Shown piece by piece: positions 27,666-36,394 of a DNA stretch of 64,000 nt (its first letter is position 1; each line of letters begins with the position of its first letter). The notes under the pieces are model-generated. The model did no database searches. It was not told the DNA's origin and saw only the letters and a list, made by a program, of their open reading frames with translations. The translations under genes and the position numbers were made by a program. The DNA is from Candidatus Woesearchaeota archaeon (GTDB taxonomy: Archaea > Nanobdellota > Nanobdellia > Woesearchaeales > UBA12501): positions 1 through 64,000 of the forward strand of contig JAUSFM010000011.1 of assembly GCA_030651375.1 (NCBI GenBank), read 5' to 3'.

Positions 27666-27980
27666 TTAGCCGAAGAGCGCGCCAAGACCGGCTGCTGCCT
27701 CTTCCTCTTTCTTCTTATCGTCTTCTTTCTTCTTCTCGTCTTTCTTTCCATCGCCGCCTGCGTGGCCAGCTGCTGCAGGAGCTGCTGCAACTGCGACGGG
27801 TGCGACTGCTGCTTTCTTGATGGCTTCGTCAATGTTGACGCCATCCAGCGCAGCGACGAGTGCCTTGACACGCGCCTCGTTCGGGCTTGCGCCTGCTGCC
27901 TCAAGCACTTTCTTGACTGAGGCCTCGTCTATTTTCTTGCCTGCCTTGTGAAGCAGTAATGCTGCGTAAATGTATTCCAT
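27666..27980 (-). CDS. rpl12: ribosomal stalk protein P1 (archaeal L12)
   Basis: This 104-residue protein starts [19 protein letters not shown], the archaeal P1 dimerisation domain, followed by an Ala-rich hinge, a charged lysine/glutamate stretch and the C-terminal tail GLGALFG that contacts translation factors. It is third in the uL1-uL10-P1 operon. The stalk recruits GTPases to the large subunit. Confidence 0.96.
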   Translation of the reverse strand: MEYIYAALLLHKAGKKIDEASVKKVLEAAGASPNEARVKALVAALDGVNIDEAIKKAAVAPVAVAAAPAAAGHAGGDGKKDEKKKEDDKKKEEEAAAGLGALFG

Positions 27981-28070
27981 GGGTTTCCCTCCAGTATGAT
28001 TTTATTTGGTTGGTTATTTGTTTGGTCTATTCCTTTTTTATTCTGTTTATTCTCGGTTCTTTCTCTGTTC

Positions 28071-28937
28071 TTATTGTGGAATTTGTTGGTTGAGATAGGC
28101 TGCCTGGCGTTCGACACGCGCGAGCACGTCGCCCACAACCATATCTGCGAGTATGCTTTGTTCAACCGCAAGCCCTTTCGCATCGTTGAATGCTTTGCTG
28201 ATCATGAGCTCGACGACATCTCGCGTGTAAATACCTGCTTCAACGCCGAGGTTAAGTGCCCATTGCGCCGCGGTGTTAATCTTGTCGAGGTATTCTTTCT
28301 CGTCAACGCCGAGAATGTCGCGCGTGAAGATGACACCATTTTCGTAGGCAGCAGTAACGTTGAGCCCTATTTCCATCGGCTCAATGCCAAGCCGTGCGAG
28401 GAGCCCTGCAAGTTTTGCGCTGACCACTTCGCCGGCTTTGACCACCACTTTGTCTTCTTTGATAACGACTTTGCCGGCTTCAATGCCGGTCTTGAGGCCG
28501 CAGCTTCCCAGTTCTCCAATGACTGGGCCGGGTGCAAATGGTGTTGCTCCGGCTGACACTTTGATGTCATTCGGTGCAGTCTGCCCTGCTTTTGCAGGCG
28601 CCTTGGATTTATTTTTTTGCAGTGTTTTGTAGAGCGTGAATGGATTTTTTGCGGTGAACATCAATGCAGGCATGCCTTGCAGGTGCTGCTCGAGCTGTTC
28701 GATGCCCTGCTTTTCTTTTTTGACGGATTCGATGGCGAGCGTTATGAGCCGGCGTTTTGCCATGAAGATAACAACGTCAGCGCGCAGGCTTTCCCGAATT
28801 TTTTGGAGCTGCGGCGCCGGCAGGTTTTCCATGTTGACGGCTGCAACAATCGGATATTTTTTGAACAGGCCAACTAACTGCTTCACGGTTGTCTGTTTTT
28901 CTGCAGACGCCTTTGCTTTGTAGGTAGTGGCTGCCAT
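28071..28937 (-). CDS. rplP0: ribosomal protein uL10 (P0)
   Basis: This 288-residue protein has the N-terminal rRNA-binding domain (KQLVGLFKKYPIVAAVNMEN, then the MAKRRLI block), the archaeal insert domain and C-terminal helices that bind P1 dimers. The C-terminal charged GLGALFG-like tail of many P0 proteins is not seen: it ends RQAAYLNQQIPQ. It starts two bases after the uL1 stop. Truncation of the tail would leave GTPase contact to P1 alone. Confidence 0.93.
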   Translation of the reverse strand: MAATTYKAKASAEKQTTVKQLVGLFKKYPIVAAVNMENLPAPQLQKIRESLRADVVIFMAKRRLITLAIESVKKEKQGIEQLEQHLQGMPALMFTAKNPFTLYKTLQKNKSKAPAKAGQTAPNDIKVSAGATPFAPGPVIGELGSCGLKTGIEAGKVVIKEDKVVVKAGEVVSAKLAGLLARLGIEPMEIGLNVTAAYENGVIFTRDILGVDEKEYLDKINTAAQWALNLGVEAGIYTRDVVELMISKAFNDAKGLAVEQSILADMVVGDVLARVERQAAYLNQQIPQ

Positions 28938-28939
28938 TG

Positions 28940-29590
28940 TTACACCAGTTTGACCGGCTTGCCCATGGTGAGCTTCAGCAGGATGCGGCGGATGTTATTT
29001 TTTTCCGCAGGAAGGTGAGAAAGAAGTTGCGCGTAGAGCACGAGAATGTTGTCGATAATCTGGTCGTCCGGCGTTGTTTCAGTGCCGATGGTTATTTGAA
29101 TAACCGGCCGCTCTTTGGCAACAACCGCAACGAGTTTCTGGAGTTTGTCGTACAGCGGCTTGAGGTTTATTTTCGGCGGCACAATGCATCCTGCTTTTGG
29201 GTTCGGCATTTTCTTTTTCGGGCCGAGCACTTTACCAAATGCTGATGCAACTTTCGGCATGATGTTTGCCTGTGCGATAAAGAAGGTGTGCGCCTCGGCA
29301 AGTTTTTTTGTTTTTTTCTTGTCCTTAGCGTATTGGTCGAAATCTTTTTCTTCAATGACGGTTTCGCAAATTTTTTCTGCGTCTGCCTTTAATTCAGGGC
29401 CGACCAATGCACAGATGCGTGCCGTCTTGGTGCGTGGATGGTTAAGCGTGGCAAAGAAGTCAACTTGATTCTCGGTCTTTTTGAGGTCAAGCGCTTTGAG
29501 AGTAATAACAATGTCGTAGGATTGTACAAATTTGCGCTTCTCCTGTTTTTTCAGTTCGTCGAGCGCTTTTTGAATAAGTTGTTTATCCAT
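28940..29590 (-). CDS. rpl1: ribosomal protein uL1
   Basis: This 216-residue protein matches archaeal uL1 in length, with LNHPRTKTARICALVGP near residues 49-65 and LGPKKKMPNPKAGCIVPP in the RNA-binding domain. It leads the uL1-uL10-P1 operon; uL11 is not upstream in this window. GTTAGGAGGG precedes the ATG. In methanogens uL1 represses its own mRNA through a site resembling its 23S target; the leader here could do the same but no structure was proven. Confidence 0.96.
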   Translation of the reverse strand: MDKQLIQKALDELKKQEKRKFVQSYDIVITLKALDLKKTENQVDFFATLNHPRTKTARICALVGPELKADAEKICETVIEEKDFDQYAKDKKKTKKLAEAHTFFIAQANIMPKVASAFGKVLGPKKKMPNPKAGCIVPPKINLKPLYDKLQKLVAVVAKERPVIQITIGTETTPDDQIIDNILVLYAQLLSHLPAEKNNIRRILLKLTMGKPVKLV

Positions 29591-29671
29591 GGTGCCCTCC
29601 TAACCTGTTTCCAGAGTTAGTCTACGGGATACGATGCAAAGAAAAGAGGAGATATATAAAGATGACGGTTA
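29591..29671 (-). promoter_or_regulatory. uL1 operon promoter and leader
   Basis: The minus strand carries CTTTATATATCTCC (about 29651-29664), a strong TATA box, then a leader of about 40-50 bases ending in AGGAGGG before the ATG. A leader this long is unusual in this window, where many genes are nearly leaderless, and leaves room for a uL1-binding site. Confidence 0.6.
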
Positions 29672-29780
29672 TTCATTTATTTTAAAGATGCCCCTGAAGA
29701 GGGGTTAAAATAACAGAATGTTTATATAGTGGTACAAGAGACAACTAAGGTTTATAAGCCTAAACGTATAGGTCAAAACT

Positions 29781-30050
29781 ATGGCACAACTAACTGACAA
29801 CGAAAGACGACAACTCGCAAGAGATATAGAGTTTGAGCAGAGTATAGAAAAATTACGATTTGGAAGAGCAGCCAGTGCAGTTTATGAAGATACTACTCGA
29901 CAAGCTCAAGAATCAACCGTTGCTTATATTATAGGCCAAGAAGAGCAACGCCAAGCAATGCTTCCAAGAAGTAAACCAGTTATAGAACTGCACCAAGACT
30001 CTGATCGCCCCTACCGAATGAATGGCGGATTTTTTAACGGAAACAGATGA
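29781..30050 (+). CDS. small protein with C-terminal GFFNGNR, unknown
   Basis: This 89-residue protein is hydrophilic and probably helical (ERRQLARDIEFEQSIEKLR), with no membrane segment. It ends GGFFNGNR at its stop. The next gene ends AGFFQGNR, so the two share a C-terminal signature. Two TATA-like boxes lie upstream (about 29717-29727 and 29750-29760); the nearer predicts a leaderless mRNA. No known family is recognised. Confidence 0.65.
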   Translation: MAQLTDNERRQLARDIEFEQSIEKLRFGRAASAVYEDTTRQAQESTVAYIIGQEEQRQAMLPRSKPVIELHQDSDRPYRMNGGFFNGNR

Positions 30051-30054
30051 AAAA

Positions 30055-30351
30055 ATGGTAGACCTATACGAAGAAGTGAAGAGACAACAGGAAAGAGAAC
30101 TTGCTCAAGTCTTAGCGAAGTCGCAAATAGCAACACGAACAGTAGGTTCACAGAATCAACTGTTGTCGGGAGAACCTTCGTTAGTAAAAGTTTCAGAGAG
30201 ACAGAGAGAGGAATCAAATCGGATGTACGAAGCAACACGAGAACTACTTGCACAGAATCAACTATCAATCCGCACACCTTCTTTATCAAGTGACCAAACA
30301 GACGAACGATCATATCTAACTTCTGCAGGATTTTTCCAAGGAAACAGATGA
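30055..30351 (+). CDS. small protein with C-terminal GFFQGNR, unknown
   Basis: The protein is 98 residues from the ATG at 30055 (MVDLYEEVKRQQEREL) or 109 from an ATG at 30022 that lies inside the previous gene; the later start mirrors a simple four-base gap. It is hydrophilic, Gln/Glu/Ser-rich and ends AGFFQGNR. The 3' ends of both genes (GGATTTTT, then GGAAACAGATGAA) are nearly identical at DNA level, pointing to tandem duplication or strong constraint on the tail. Confidence 0.65.
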   Translation: MVDLYEEVKRQQERELAQVLAKSQIATRTVGSQNQLLSGEPSLVKVSERQREESNRMYEATRELLAQNQLSIRTPSLSSDQTDERSYLTSAGFFQGNR

Positions 30352-30379
30352 ACAGAGAATAGATTATGCCGCTACCTAT

Positions 30380-30958
30380 TTATTTCAGAACTGGTGCAGC
30401 TATAGTTTCTTCGTTTCGGTAAATTCCGACCACAAGTAGTTTTATCACGCCTCGTTCGCCGGTATAGGACGTTTTCACATACTCGACACCGGTCACTCGC
30501 TCGCCGTCTTTTATTTCTCGCCCGTAAAATCCATTGCCTGCGTTGAGTAGACGGACATCAACAGCTGGTTCCATGATCTCACTGCCAATGGGCTGCGGGA
30601 CAGGGTCGCCAGATGCATCAATAACCGGCAGCGTGAGATAGGGAACATAGCTTTCTGGAAGGTTAAGATTATGGCGAACCGCAACACCTTCAGGTTTTAA
30701 ATTAGAAAATTTCTCGCGAAGAGTGTTTCTTACAACACAATATTGCATGCTCTCAACCAGAAACTGATAGGCAACTGAAACAGAGGCACTCGCACCATGT
30801 GCACCATCACCGGCACCATCAAAAGCAGCATGTTGGCGTTCTTCAAGAATAACAACCATCGAGCCATTCGGGCGCGAAAGCTGCACTGATGCTGGAACCA
30901 AGGCAAAAGAGCCGTCAGGACAGAATAAACGCACGATATTTTCTAAATCAGCTCTCAT
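30380..30958 (-). CDS. unknown protein, 192 residues
   Basis: It starts MRADLENIVRLFCPDGSFA and looks globular and cytoplasmic, without signal peptide or membrane segment. Beta-rich stretches such as SMVVILEERQHAAF and GVIKLLVVGIYRN are visible. ATG at 30958 is chosen because a TATA box (ATTTTATATACTC, about 30983-30995) lies about 30 bases upstream. I recognise no family. It is one of three minus-strand unknown genes upstream of, or following, proS. Confidence 0.6.
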   Translation of the reverse strand: MRADLENIVRLFCPDGSFALVPASVQLSRPNGSMVVILEERQHAAFDGAGDGAHGASASVSVAYQFLVESMQYCVVRNTLREKFSNLKPEGVAVRHNLNLPESYVPYLTLPVIDASGDPVPQPIGSEIMEPAVDVRLLNAGNGFYGREIKDGERVTGVEYVKTSYTGERGVIKLLVVGIYRNEETIAAPVLK

Positions 30959-31028
30959 CAAAAAAAAATATTGAGAGAGATGAGTATATAAAATTTTTGG
31001 TGGTGGAGTTTGATTGTTTGAGTATTGT

Positions 31029-31568
31029 TTAATTCGACAGTGCGTAGAAACTGGATAGAGAGATGGTCATTAGATCCGGATTTGCATGGTGCGGGCGGAC
31101 TTTGGCAAGCTCAACAGTGGTCAGTGTTCCCTGATGCCGCTCGACTCGCGCATAGAGAGCCTCATCATTTCTGAGGTCAAGCGCAGGACGCAAAGAACGG
31201 GGCTGGGAACGGCCAAGAAGGGGGTAGACTAAAGACGAACCTTCTGTTGGTTGTGCTATCTTAGGAGCTTCTGCAAAATCTCCCATCGGCGCGTTGATAA
31301 AAGGAAAAAGCTCTCTCGGCAGAAGTTCAGGAACAACGAGTTCACCCTCATCCTTGAACGGTTCCTTGAAATAAGCACGAAGAGAAGATTCATATGCTGT
31401 ATACCTTGCGCGTGATACTCTGCCGGTAAATCCAAACGTGTTGTAGCGCCGCGGCCTCGCCTGCACATCAGAAGAGACTATAGTTCTCATCAGCACCGTT
31501 GGCTTTGCTTCGAGCGCAAAAGCAAGATCAGAGAGCGTAGTACGATTAGTAGGTCGGTTTGTTTCCAT
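31029..31568 (-). CDS. unknown protein, 179 residues
   Basis: It starts METNRPTNRTTLSDLAFALE and contains many Arg and Pro residues (PRRYNTFGFTGRVSRARYTA). No membrane or signal segment is seen. The ATG at 31568 follows two TATA-like elements (CTTTTTAAAC and GCTTAAATACC, 31583-31613). An upstream TTG in frame is a weaker start. No family is recognised. Confidence 0.6.
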   Translation of the reverse strand: METNRPTNRTTLSDLAFALEAKPTVLMRTIVSSDVQARPRRYNTFGFTGRVSRARYTAYESSLRAYFKEPFKDEGELVVPELLPRELFPFINAPMGDFAEAPKIAQPTEGSSLVYPLLGRSQPRSLRPALDLRNDEALYARVERHQGTLTTVELAKVRPHHANPDLMTISLSSFYALSN

Positions 31569-31620
31569 CTCAGCACACAAGGTGTTTAAAAAGCAGGGAG
31601 GTATTTAAGCCTTTGCGTTG

Positions 31621-32283
31621 TTAGAAAAAGAATCCTTGCGCCGCTTGCTCAATTGCTGGAATTTGTTTTTGCATTGAAGCATACAAGCTCCGAAGATCCT
31701 GCGTCCAGTCGCCCTGAAAGCCAATCCGGCGCAGCAGTTTTTCAGTAGCGTCGTAGCCGGGAGCGATGAAGACACGGGAACAGTTGAGGTAGAATCGGTT
31801 TGTAGGATCAATGATAAGTTCATTACGCCAGTTATTACCTGCCCAAAATTCACGTGCAGACAACGAAAGAGAACACGAGCGCAATTCAAGCGTATCGTCA
31901 TGGACAATGGCACGGTCATCTTCAAATTGTACACCGATGTGTGCTTTGTATTCGTCATCCGTTCTCTGCAAGTTGAGCCGATCAATCCGCCCAAGGTAGA
32001 GCACGGCACGACTGGTGCCAAAACCAACAATGGATGATTGAACCCAAGAATCTCCCCATTGTTTCCAGATAGCATCTTCTCGGATTTGATGGACCACCGC
32101 AGTGTACTCGCCGCGCACTGCGGAGACTGCTGCATTAAAAGCAGAAAGTGTTTCGCCGATATCTCGCGCAATGAATTCCATGTCATTCCGGCCATCAACA
32201 ATCGCCGGTGCAACCGTCGCAACAAGAGTAGGATCCAACAAGAGTTCTATGCCTCCAGACGAGAGTTGTGCAGATTCTGCCAT
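31621..32283 (-). CDS. unknown protein downstream of proS
   Basis: This 220-residue protein starts MAESAQLSSGGIELLLDPTL; its ATG overlaps the proS stop by one base (TGATG), so it is probably translated with proS. It is globular, with VDGRNDMEFIARDIGETLSA and other mixed helix-strand stretches. It ends QAAQGFFF. It has no motif I recognise. Coupling to prolyl-tRNA synthetase may be accidental or point to a translation role. Confidence 0.6.
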   Translation of the reverse strand: MAESAQLSSGGIELLLDPTLVATVAPAIVDGRNDMEFIARDIGETLSAFNAAVSAVRGEYTAVVHQIREDAIWKQWGDSWVQSSIVGFGTSRAVLYLGRIDRLNLQRTDDEYKAHIGVQFEDDRAIVHDDTLELRSCSLSLSAREFWAGNNWRNELIIDPTNRFYLNCSRVFIAPGYDATEKLLRRIGFQGDWTQDLRSLYASMQKQIPAIEQAAQGFFF

Positions 32284-33770
32284 CAATAACTTCTCCCCAC
32301 ATAGACAGCGTGCTTTCCTGCTTTGCCGCACAGCGCGCAGTTGCCCTGTGCGGGAATTGTCCCTTTACTGCTGTCGTTGTCAATGTAGGGAATGCACAGT
32401 ATTTTTGCAGCGGATTCCTTGCCGAATTTTTCTTCACAGGCAGCGCTTCCGCACCATGAGCATTCAACCATTTTTTTTGCGTCAATTGCTTTTTTCAGTT
32501 CGCTGGCTGTTTTTGCCATGACAATGCTGTTTTTCAGGAACGTGCGCGCGGTTTCATAGAGATTGAGTTGGATGTCATGCAGTGTTTTTGTAACAGCGAC
32601 ATCGAGATCTTTCAGTTTCACAAATTCTTTTTTTCCCGTGTCTCGGCGCACGAGCACCGCTTGTTGTTTGTCAATATCTTTCGGCCCAACTTCGATGCGC
32701 AGGGGAATGCCCTTGAGTTCCCACTCATTGAATTTCCAGCCGGCACTGCATTCGTCGCGGTCATCAAGATGCACAACGTGGCCGTCTTTTTCCAGTTCTT
32801 TTTTTATTTTTTCACAGGCCGCAAGCACTTTTGTTTTGGTGTCGTCAAAAATAATGGGAACAATGACCACATGAACAGGCGCAACAGCCGGCGGCATGAC
32901 CAGTCCTTTGTCGTCGCCGTGCATCAATATCATCGCGCCGATGGAACGTATGGAATAACCCCACGAATTTTGCCAGATGTTTGACCGCTGCTCTTTCTCA
33001 TCCAAAAATGTGATGTCAAACGCTTTTGAAAAATTCTGCCCCAAAAAGTGGCTCGTGCACCCCTGAATCGCCTTGCCGCTGGGCAGGAAAATTTCCAAGG
33101 TAGTGGTCATGTCGGCCCCTGCAAACTTTTCGCTGTCGGTTTTGACGCCTTTGATGACGGGAATCGCGTAGAGCTCGCGATACGTTTGTTCGTAAATGTC
33201 AAGAATGGTGAGCACTTCTTTCAGCGCGTCTTCTTTGTTCTTGTGCGCGGTGTGGCCTTCCTGCCACAAAAATTCGCGGGCTCTGATAAATGGGACTGGA
33301 TTTTTGAATTCCCAGCGCACGACGTTGTTCCACTGGTTCAACAACAGCGGGAGGTCGCGGTGGCTGCGTATCCATTTTTTGTACGCTGCGTACATTATTG
33401 TTTCTGATGTCGGACGGATGGCGAGGCGTTCCGCAAGTTTGGTCTCGCCACTGTGCGTGACCCATGCAACTTCGGGCGTGAAGCCGGCGACGTGCTTTGC
33501 TTCGGTCTGCAGAAGTTTTTCAGGGATAAAGAGTGGAAAATAGGAATTCTTGACGCCGAGCGCAGCGAAGTGCTTGTTCATAAATACCTGCACTTTTTCC
33601 CAGATGGAGTATGATGCCGGCTTGTAGATGTAACAGCCGGAGACATCGGTGTAATCAATGAGGTCTGCTTTAGTAAGAACTTGGCTGTACCATTCGCCGC
33701 TATCATCGGCTTTCTTGACGGTGATGCCGACGGTTTGCTCCTTTTGTTTTGGCTGTTCTTTTTTGGACAT
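32283..33770 (-). CDS. proS: prolyl-tRNA synthetase (archaeal/eukaryotic type)
   Basis: This 495-residue class II enzyme charges tRNA-Pro. It has motif 2 (LNQWNNVVRWEF), FIRAREFLWQEGHTAH, the CTSHFLGQNFSKAF segment and the C-terminal domain found in archaeal and eukaryotic ProRS, with cysteine pairs CSWC and CALC and a terminal Tyr (GRSY). The ATG at 33770 is preferred to one three codons earlier. Its stop overlaps the next gene by one base. Confidence 0.97.
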   Translation of the reverse strand: MSKKEQPKQKEQTVGITVKKADDSGEWYSQVLTKADLIDYTDVSGCYIYKPASYSIWEKVQVFMNKHFAALGVKNSYFPLFIPEKLLQTEAKHVAGFTPEVAWVTHSGETKLAERLAIRPTSETIMYAAYKKWIRSHRDLPLLLNQWNNVVRWEFKNPVPFIRAREFLWQEGHTAHKNKEDALKEVLTILDIYEQTYRELYAIPVIKGVKTDSEKFAGADMTTTLEIFLPSGKAIQGCTSHFLGQNFSKAFDITFLDEKEQRSNIWQNSWGYSIRSIGAMILMHGDDKGLVMPPAVAPVHVVIVPIIFDDTKTKVLAACEKIKKELEKDGHVVHLDDRDECSAGWKFNEWELKGIPLRIEVGPKDIDKQQAVLVRRDTGKKEFVKLKDLDVAVTKTLHDIQLNLYETARTFLKNSIVMAKTASELKKAIDAKKMVECSWCGSAACEEKFGKESAAKILCIPYIDNDSSKGTIPAQGNCALCGKAGKHAVYVGRSY

Positions 33771-33818
33771 GAAATACACCTTGGGGGTATTGAAATAAAC
33801 GAGCCTGCCCGAAACAAT

Positions 33819-33874
33819 CTTTTTTTGCTCCGCAAAAAAAGCTTGGGCAACGAGTTTCCTCCTCCGGAGGAAAC
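33819..33874 (-). repeat. paired hairpin element downstream of tRNA-Arg
   Basis: Two perfect hairpins: CTTTTTTTGC/GCAAAAAAAG (33819-33828 with 33832-33841, loop tcc) and GTTTCCTCC/GGAGGAAAC (33854-33862 with 33866-33874, loop tcc). Their order and sequence style match the pair at 5-21 and 107-129 downstream of tRNA-Ala(CGC). The element lies between the tRNA-Arg 3' end and the proS start on the minus strand. Confidence 0.65.
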
Positions 33875-33926
33875 AACGCTACGCACGAATACGAGGTACG
33901 ACCCTACGACCCACGAATTACGAAAC

Positions 33927-34000
33927 GAGCCTGCCCGGATTCGAACCGGGGTCTGCGGGTCCGAAGCCCGCCATCCTATCCAGGCTAGACTACAGGCCCA
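33927..34000 (-). tRNA. tRNA-Arg, anticodon TCG
   Basis: Acceptor stem GGGCCTG pairs with CAGGCTC, discriminator G. The anticodon loop is CTTCGGA on stem GCGGG/CCCGC, and the T-arm holds GGTTCGAATCC. Anticodon TCG reads CGA and, by wobble, other CGN arginine codons. No intron and no encoded CCA. Confidence 0.96.
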
Positions 34001-34045
34001 GTACTGCGTAAGAAAGAATGATTTTGTATAAAAAGGTTTGTGAAA

Positions 34046-34339
34046 TTATTTCTTCCTCATCAGTATCTCCACAATCGACACGCGTATGTCCTTGCCGTCC
34101 TGATTCTTAAAAGATTCAGAATCAATGCGAATGTTGCTCACTTCCACTTGGTTTTGGAGAAATCGTTTTGAGACAACTTCGGCGACGTCAACGGCACTGG
34201 AAATAAATTTGCCGCGTGCTTTGATGCATACTTCACGCGCGTTCTTGCCGGTAAACTGCATCACCACGCTGGTGACATAGTTCATGAACGGTTTGGTGCC
34301 AATAAAAACAGTCGTGTCTCGTGAATCGCGCTCAACCAT
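34046..34339 (-). CDS. albA: DNA/RNA-binding protein Alba
   Basis: This 97-residue protein has the Alba fold hallmarks: IGTKPFMNYVTSVVMQF at the start of the first helix, GKNAREVCIKARGKFISSAVDVAEVV and a variable beta-hairpin arm. Alba coats chromosomal DNA and binds RNA in Archaea. It is longer than the motif core only by short tails, which is normal. It is followed upstream on the same strand by eS17. Confidence 0.95.
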   Translation of the reverse strand: MVERDSRDTTVFIGTKPFMNYVTSVVMQFTGKNAREVCIKARGKFISSAVDVAEVVSKRFLQNQVEVSNIRIDSESFKNQDGKDIRVSIVEILMRKK

Positions 34340-34366
34340 CAGCCACCCCCGCGGTGCAGGATAGGA

Positions 34367-34564
34367 TTATGCCAAGTCTTGATTTTTCTTGACAAGGCGA
34401 GTGAGATACCCTGCAATAGTATTGCGCAGTTTCTTAGAAGCATCAGGGATGAATTCGTTCACGCGCAGTTTGTTAGTATCGAAATCCGTTGAAAACTTTC
34501 CGCTGAATTTGCGAAGCAATTCATACGTCTTTCGCTTGACCAGTTGTGTCTTAATGCGTCCCAT
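34367..34564 (-). CDS. rps17e: ribosomal protein eS17
   Basis: This 65-residue protein starts MGRIKTQLVKRKTYELLRKF and contains KFSTDFDTNKLRVNEF and KKLRNTIAGYLTRLVKK, all typical of archaeal eS17. The ATG at 34564 is used because it gives the family N terminus; a frame extending seven codons further is not needed. Small-subunit protein specific to Archaea and eukaryotes. Confidence 0.94.
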   Translation of the reverse strand: MGRIKTQLVKRKTYELLRKFSGKFSTDFDTNKLRVNEFIPDASKKLRNTIAGYLTRLVKKNQDLA

Positions 34565-34775
34565 AATTATCGAGAGAATAGCCAAGAATTTATAAAGCTT
34601 TGGTATGGCGATGGCAGGGCAAAGATGAGTAGCTGATTCATCAGCGAAAACTTTATATATACCGGCGTTATTTCATTTTCCAGTAGTTTATCACAATCAA
34701 TTCATGTTGGGAAGGGTTCGTGTGTGATGGAATTTCACAACCCAGATACAGCCTAAAAAAGTGGAGGGTTAGACC

Positions 34776-35213
34776 ATGAAAGGTTTTTTCATGCGACTGA
34801 AAGATATGATGAAGCCTTCTTCTCCTCAGACTATGAATATGCCTGATGAAGATGAGGGGTATGTAGAACTTTCTACTGATTCTGGAGAACATGGTCAGTC
34901 AAAAGTCACGGTGCGCCCGTTTGTGCTCGAAGATTTTGCCGGCACCAAAAACGTGCTTGATTCTCTGCGCGAAGGATATACTATTGCGCTCGTCAACATC
35001 AAGCCGCTCAAGGATTCGGACATTGTCGAGCTGAAGCGCGCGATCAACAAGCTCAAGAAAACATGCGATGCGATTGATGGTGACATTGCCGGCTTTGGCG
35101 AAGACTGGATTTGTGTCACGCCTTCGTTCGCCCGCATCCACCGCGAGACGCGGTCTGCTCCTGCAAATGCAAATCAGCAGCAGACTCGTGAAGAAGAATA
35201 CGAATCTTATTAA
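34776..35213 (+). CDS. sepF: cell division protein SepF
   Basis: This 145-residue protein has an amphipathic N terminus (MKGFFMRLKDMMK) for membrane binding, a linker and a SepF core (VTVRPFVLEDFAGTKNVLDSL, TIALVNIKPLKDSD, DAIDGDIAGFGEDWICVTPS). In Archaea with FtsZ, SepF anchors the FtsZ ring to the membrane. FtsZ itself is not in the window. A TATA box (CTTTATATACC, about 34651-34661) gives a leader near 100 bases, long for this window, ending in GTGGAGGG. Confidence 0.9.
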   Translation: MKGFFMRLKDMMKPSSPQTMNMPDEDEGYVELSTDSGEHGQSKVTVRPFVLEDFAGTKNVLDSLREGYTIALVNIKPLKDSDIVELKRAINKLKKTCDAIDGDIAGFGEDWICVTPSFARIHRETRSAPANANQQQTREEEYESY

Positions 35214-35291
35214 TTTATTAATCTTTTTTTGTTTTAATAACTTTTCGGTTTTTCACAATCTTTATATATCTTTCTTAGCGTATCAAAATGA

Positions 35292-35855
35292 ATGGCTGAC
35301 GAAAAAGAAGAAAAACAAAAACCCGCAGAAGAAAAAGAAGCGCCTGCTTTTGTCAAGGGAGAGCCGTGTCCATTCTGCCACGAAAAAGCGCTGATACTCA
35401 CGGAGCGCGAAACAGAAGTGCCGTACTTCGGCAAGATTTTCATGTTCTCGATGTCCTGCGGCGCGTGCAAGTACCACAAGTCAGACGTCGAAAGTGTTGA
35501 GGCAAAAGAGCCGTGCAAATACTTGTTTGAAATTTCTTCTGAAGAGGATATGAAAGTGCGCGTGGTGCGCAGCTCGCAAGCGACCATCAAAATTCCTCAC
35601 ATTACAACCATCACGCCAGGGCCGGCGTCGAATGGGTACGTTACGAATATTGAAGGGATTTTGAATCGGGTGAAAGTGCAGATCGAAAGACTACGCGACG
35701 ACGAGGAAGATGAAGAGTTAAAAAAGAAAGCAAAGAACATGCTCAAAAAATTAACCCGCGTCATGTGGGGACAGGAAAAATTAACCATCACGATTGAAGA
35801 CCCGACGGGCAACAGCGCAATTATTTCTGACAAGACGGAAAAGAAGAAACTTTAA
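35292..35855 (+). CDS. ZPR1-type zinc-finger protein
   Basis: This 187-residue protein has one ZPR1 module: a four-cysteine finger (CPFC and CGAC, about residues 26-59) followed by the ZPR1 A domain, with EVPYFGKIFMFSMSCGAC and ISSEEDMKVRVVRSSQATI typical of the family. Eukaryotic ZPR1 binds and helps fold elongation factor eEF1A; the archaeal single-module form is less studied. A TATA box (CTTTATATATC, about 35260-35270) precedes it. Confidence 0.92.
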   Translation: MADEKEEKQKPAEEKEAPAFVKGEPCPFCHEKALILTERETEVPYFGKIFMFSMSCGACKYHKSDVESVEAKEPCKYLFEISSEEDMKVRVVRSSQATIKIPHITTITPGPASNGYVTNIEGILNRVKVQIERLRDDEEDEELKKKAKNMLKKLTRVMWGQEKLTITIEDPTGNSAIISDKTEKKKL

Positions 35856-36394
35856 ACCATCTTTCCCAAGACATCGGCTTTGGTAATCAGCCCAACGAGT
35901 TTTCCCTTTGACACAACAAGCACCACAGAAAAATATTTTAGCAGGTTTGATACAACGGTAATTGTCGCGTCTTCAGACACTGTTGGCGGTGCGTTGGCCA
36001 TGACATCGGTTACCGACGCAGCGGATTTGTTGTTCACCACCGCATCCAGCAACGTCGATTCAGACACAATGCCAATGACGATGTGATGGTCGATAACAGG
36101 AAGCTGTGAAATCTCGTGCTTCTGCATTTTTGCAACGGCATCCCGAACCGTGTCATCCGGCGCCAGCGAAATGATTTTCTTGTTCATCACTTCTTTTGCT
36201 TTTACTTCTTTTGCATGTGCCAAACTGTTGAGCGCCGTAAAAATCGACATTGCCTTGGAAAAGGCAGGATCCAATCTGCCGGCTTCAATCTTCGCAATCA
36301 TGGACTGGGACACACTTGCGAGTCGGGCGAGCTGACTTTGGGACAAGCCAAGCTTTTTGCGCAGGTTCTTGATTTCCGATAATTCATAGATCAT
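35852..36394 (-). CDS. HTH-CBS transcriptional regulator
   Basis: This 180-residue protein has an N-terminal Xre-type helix-turn-helix (LRKKLGLSQSQLARLASVSQ then SMIAKIEAGRLDP) and two CBS domains (KAKEVMNKKIISLAPDDTV and VTDVMANAPPTVSEDATI) that usually sense adenosyl nucleotides. The ATG at 36394 is supported by a TATA box (GAATATAAAC, about 36413-36422). A much longer frame continues antisense through thyA and was rejected. It diverges from thyA, so it may regulate nucleotide synthesis (inference). Confidence 0.9.
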   Translation of the reverse strand: MIYELSEIKNLRKKLGLSQSQLARLASVSQSMIAKIEAGRLDPAFSKAMSIFTALNSLAHAKEVKAKEVMNKKIISLAPDDTVRDAVAKMQKHEISQLPVIDHHIVIGIVSESTLLDAVVNNKSAASVTDVMANAPPTVSEDATITVVSNLLKYFSVVLVVSKGKLVGLITKADVLGKMV

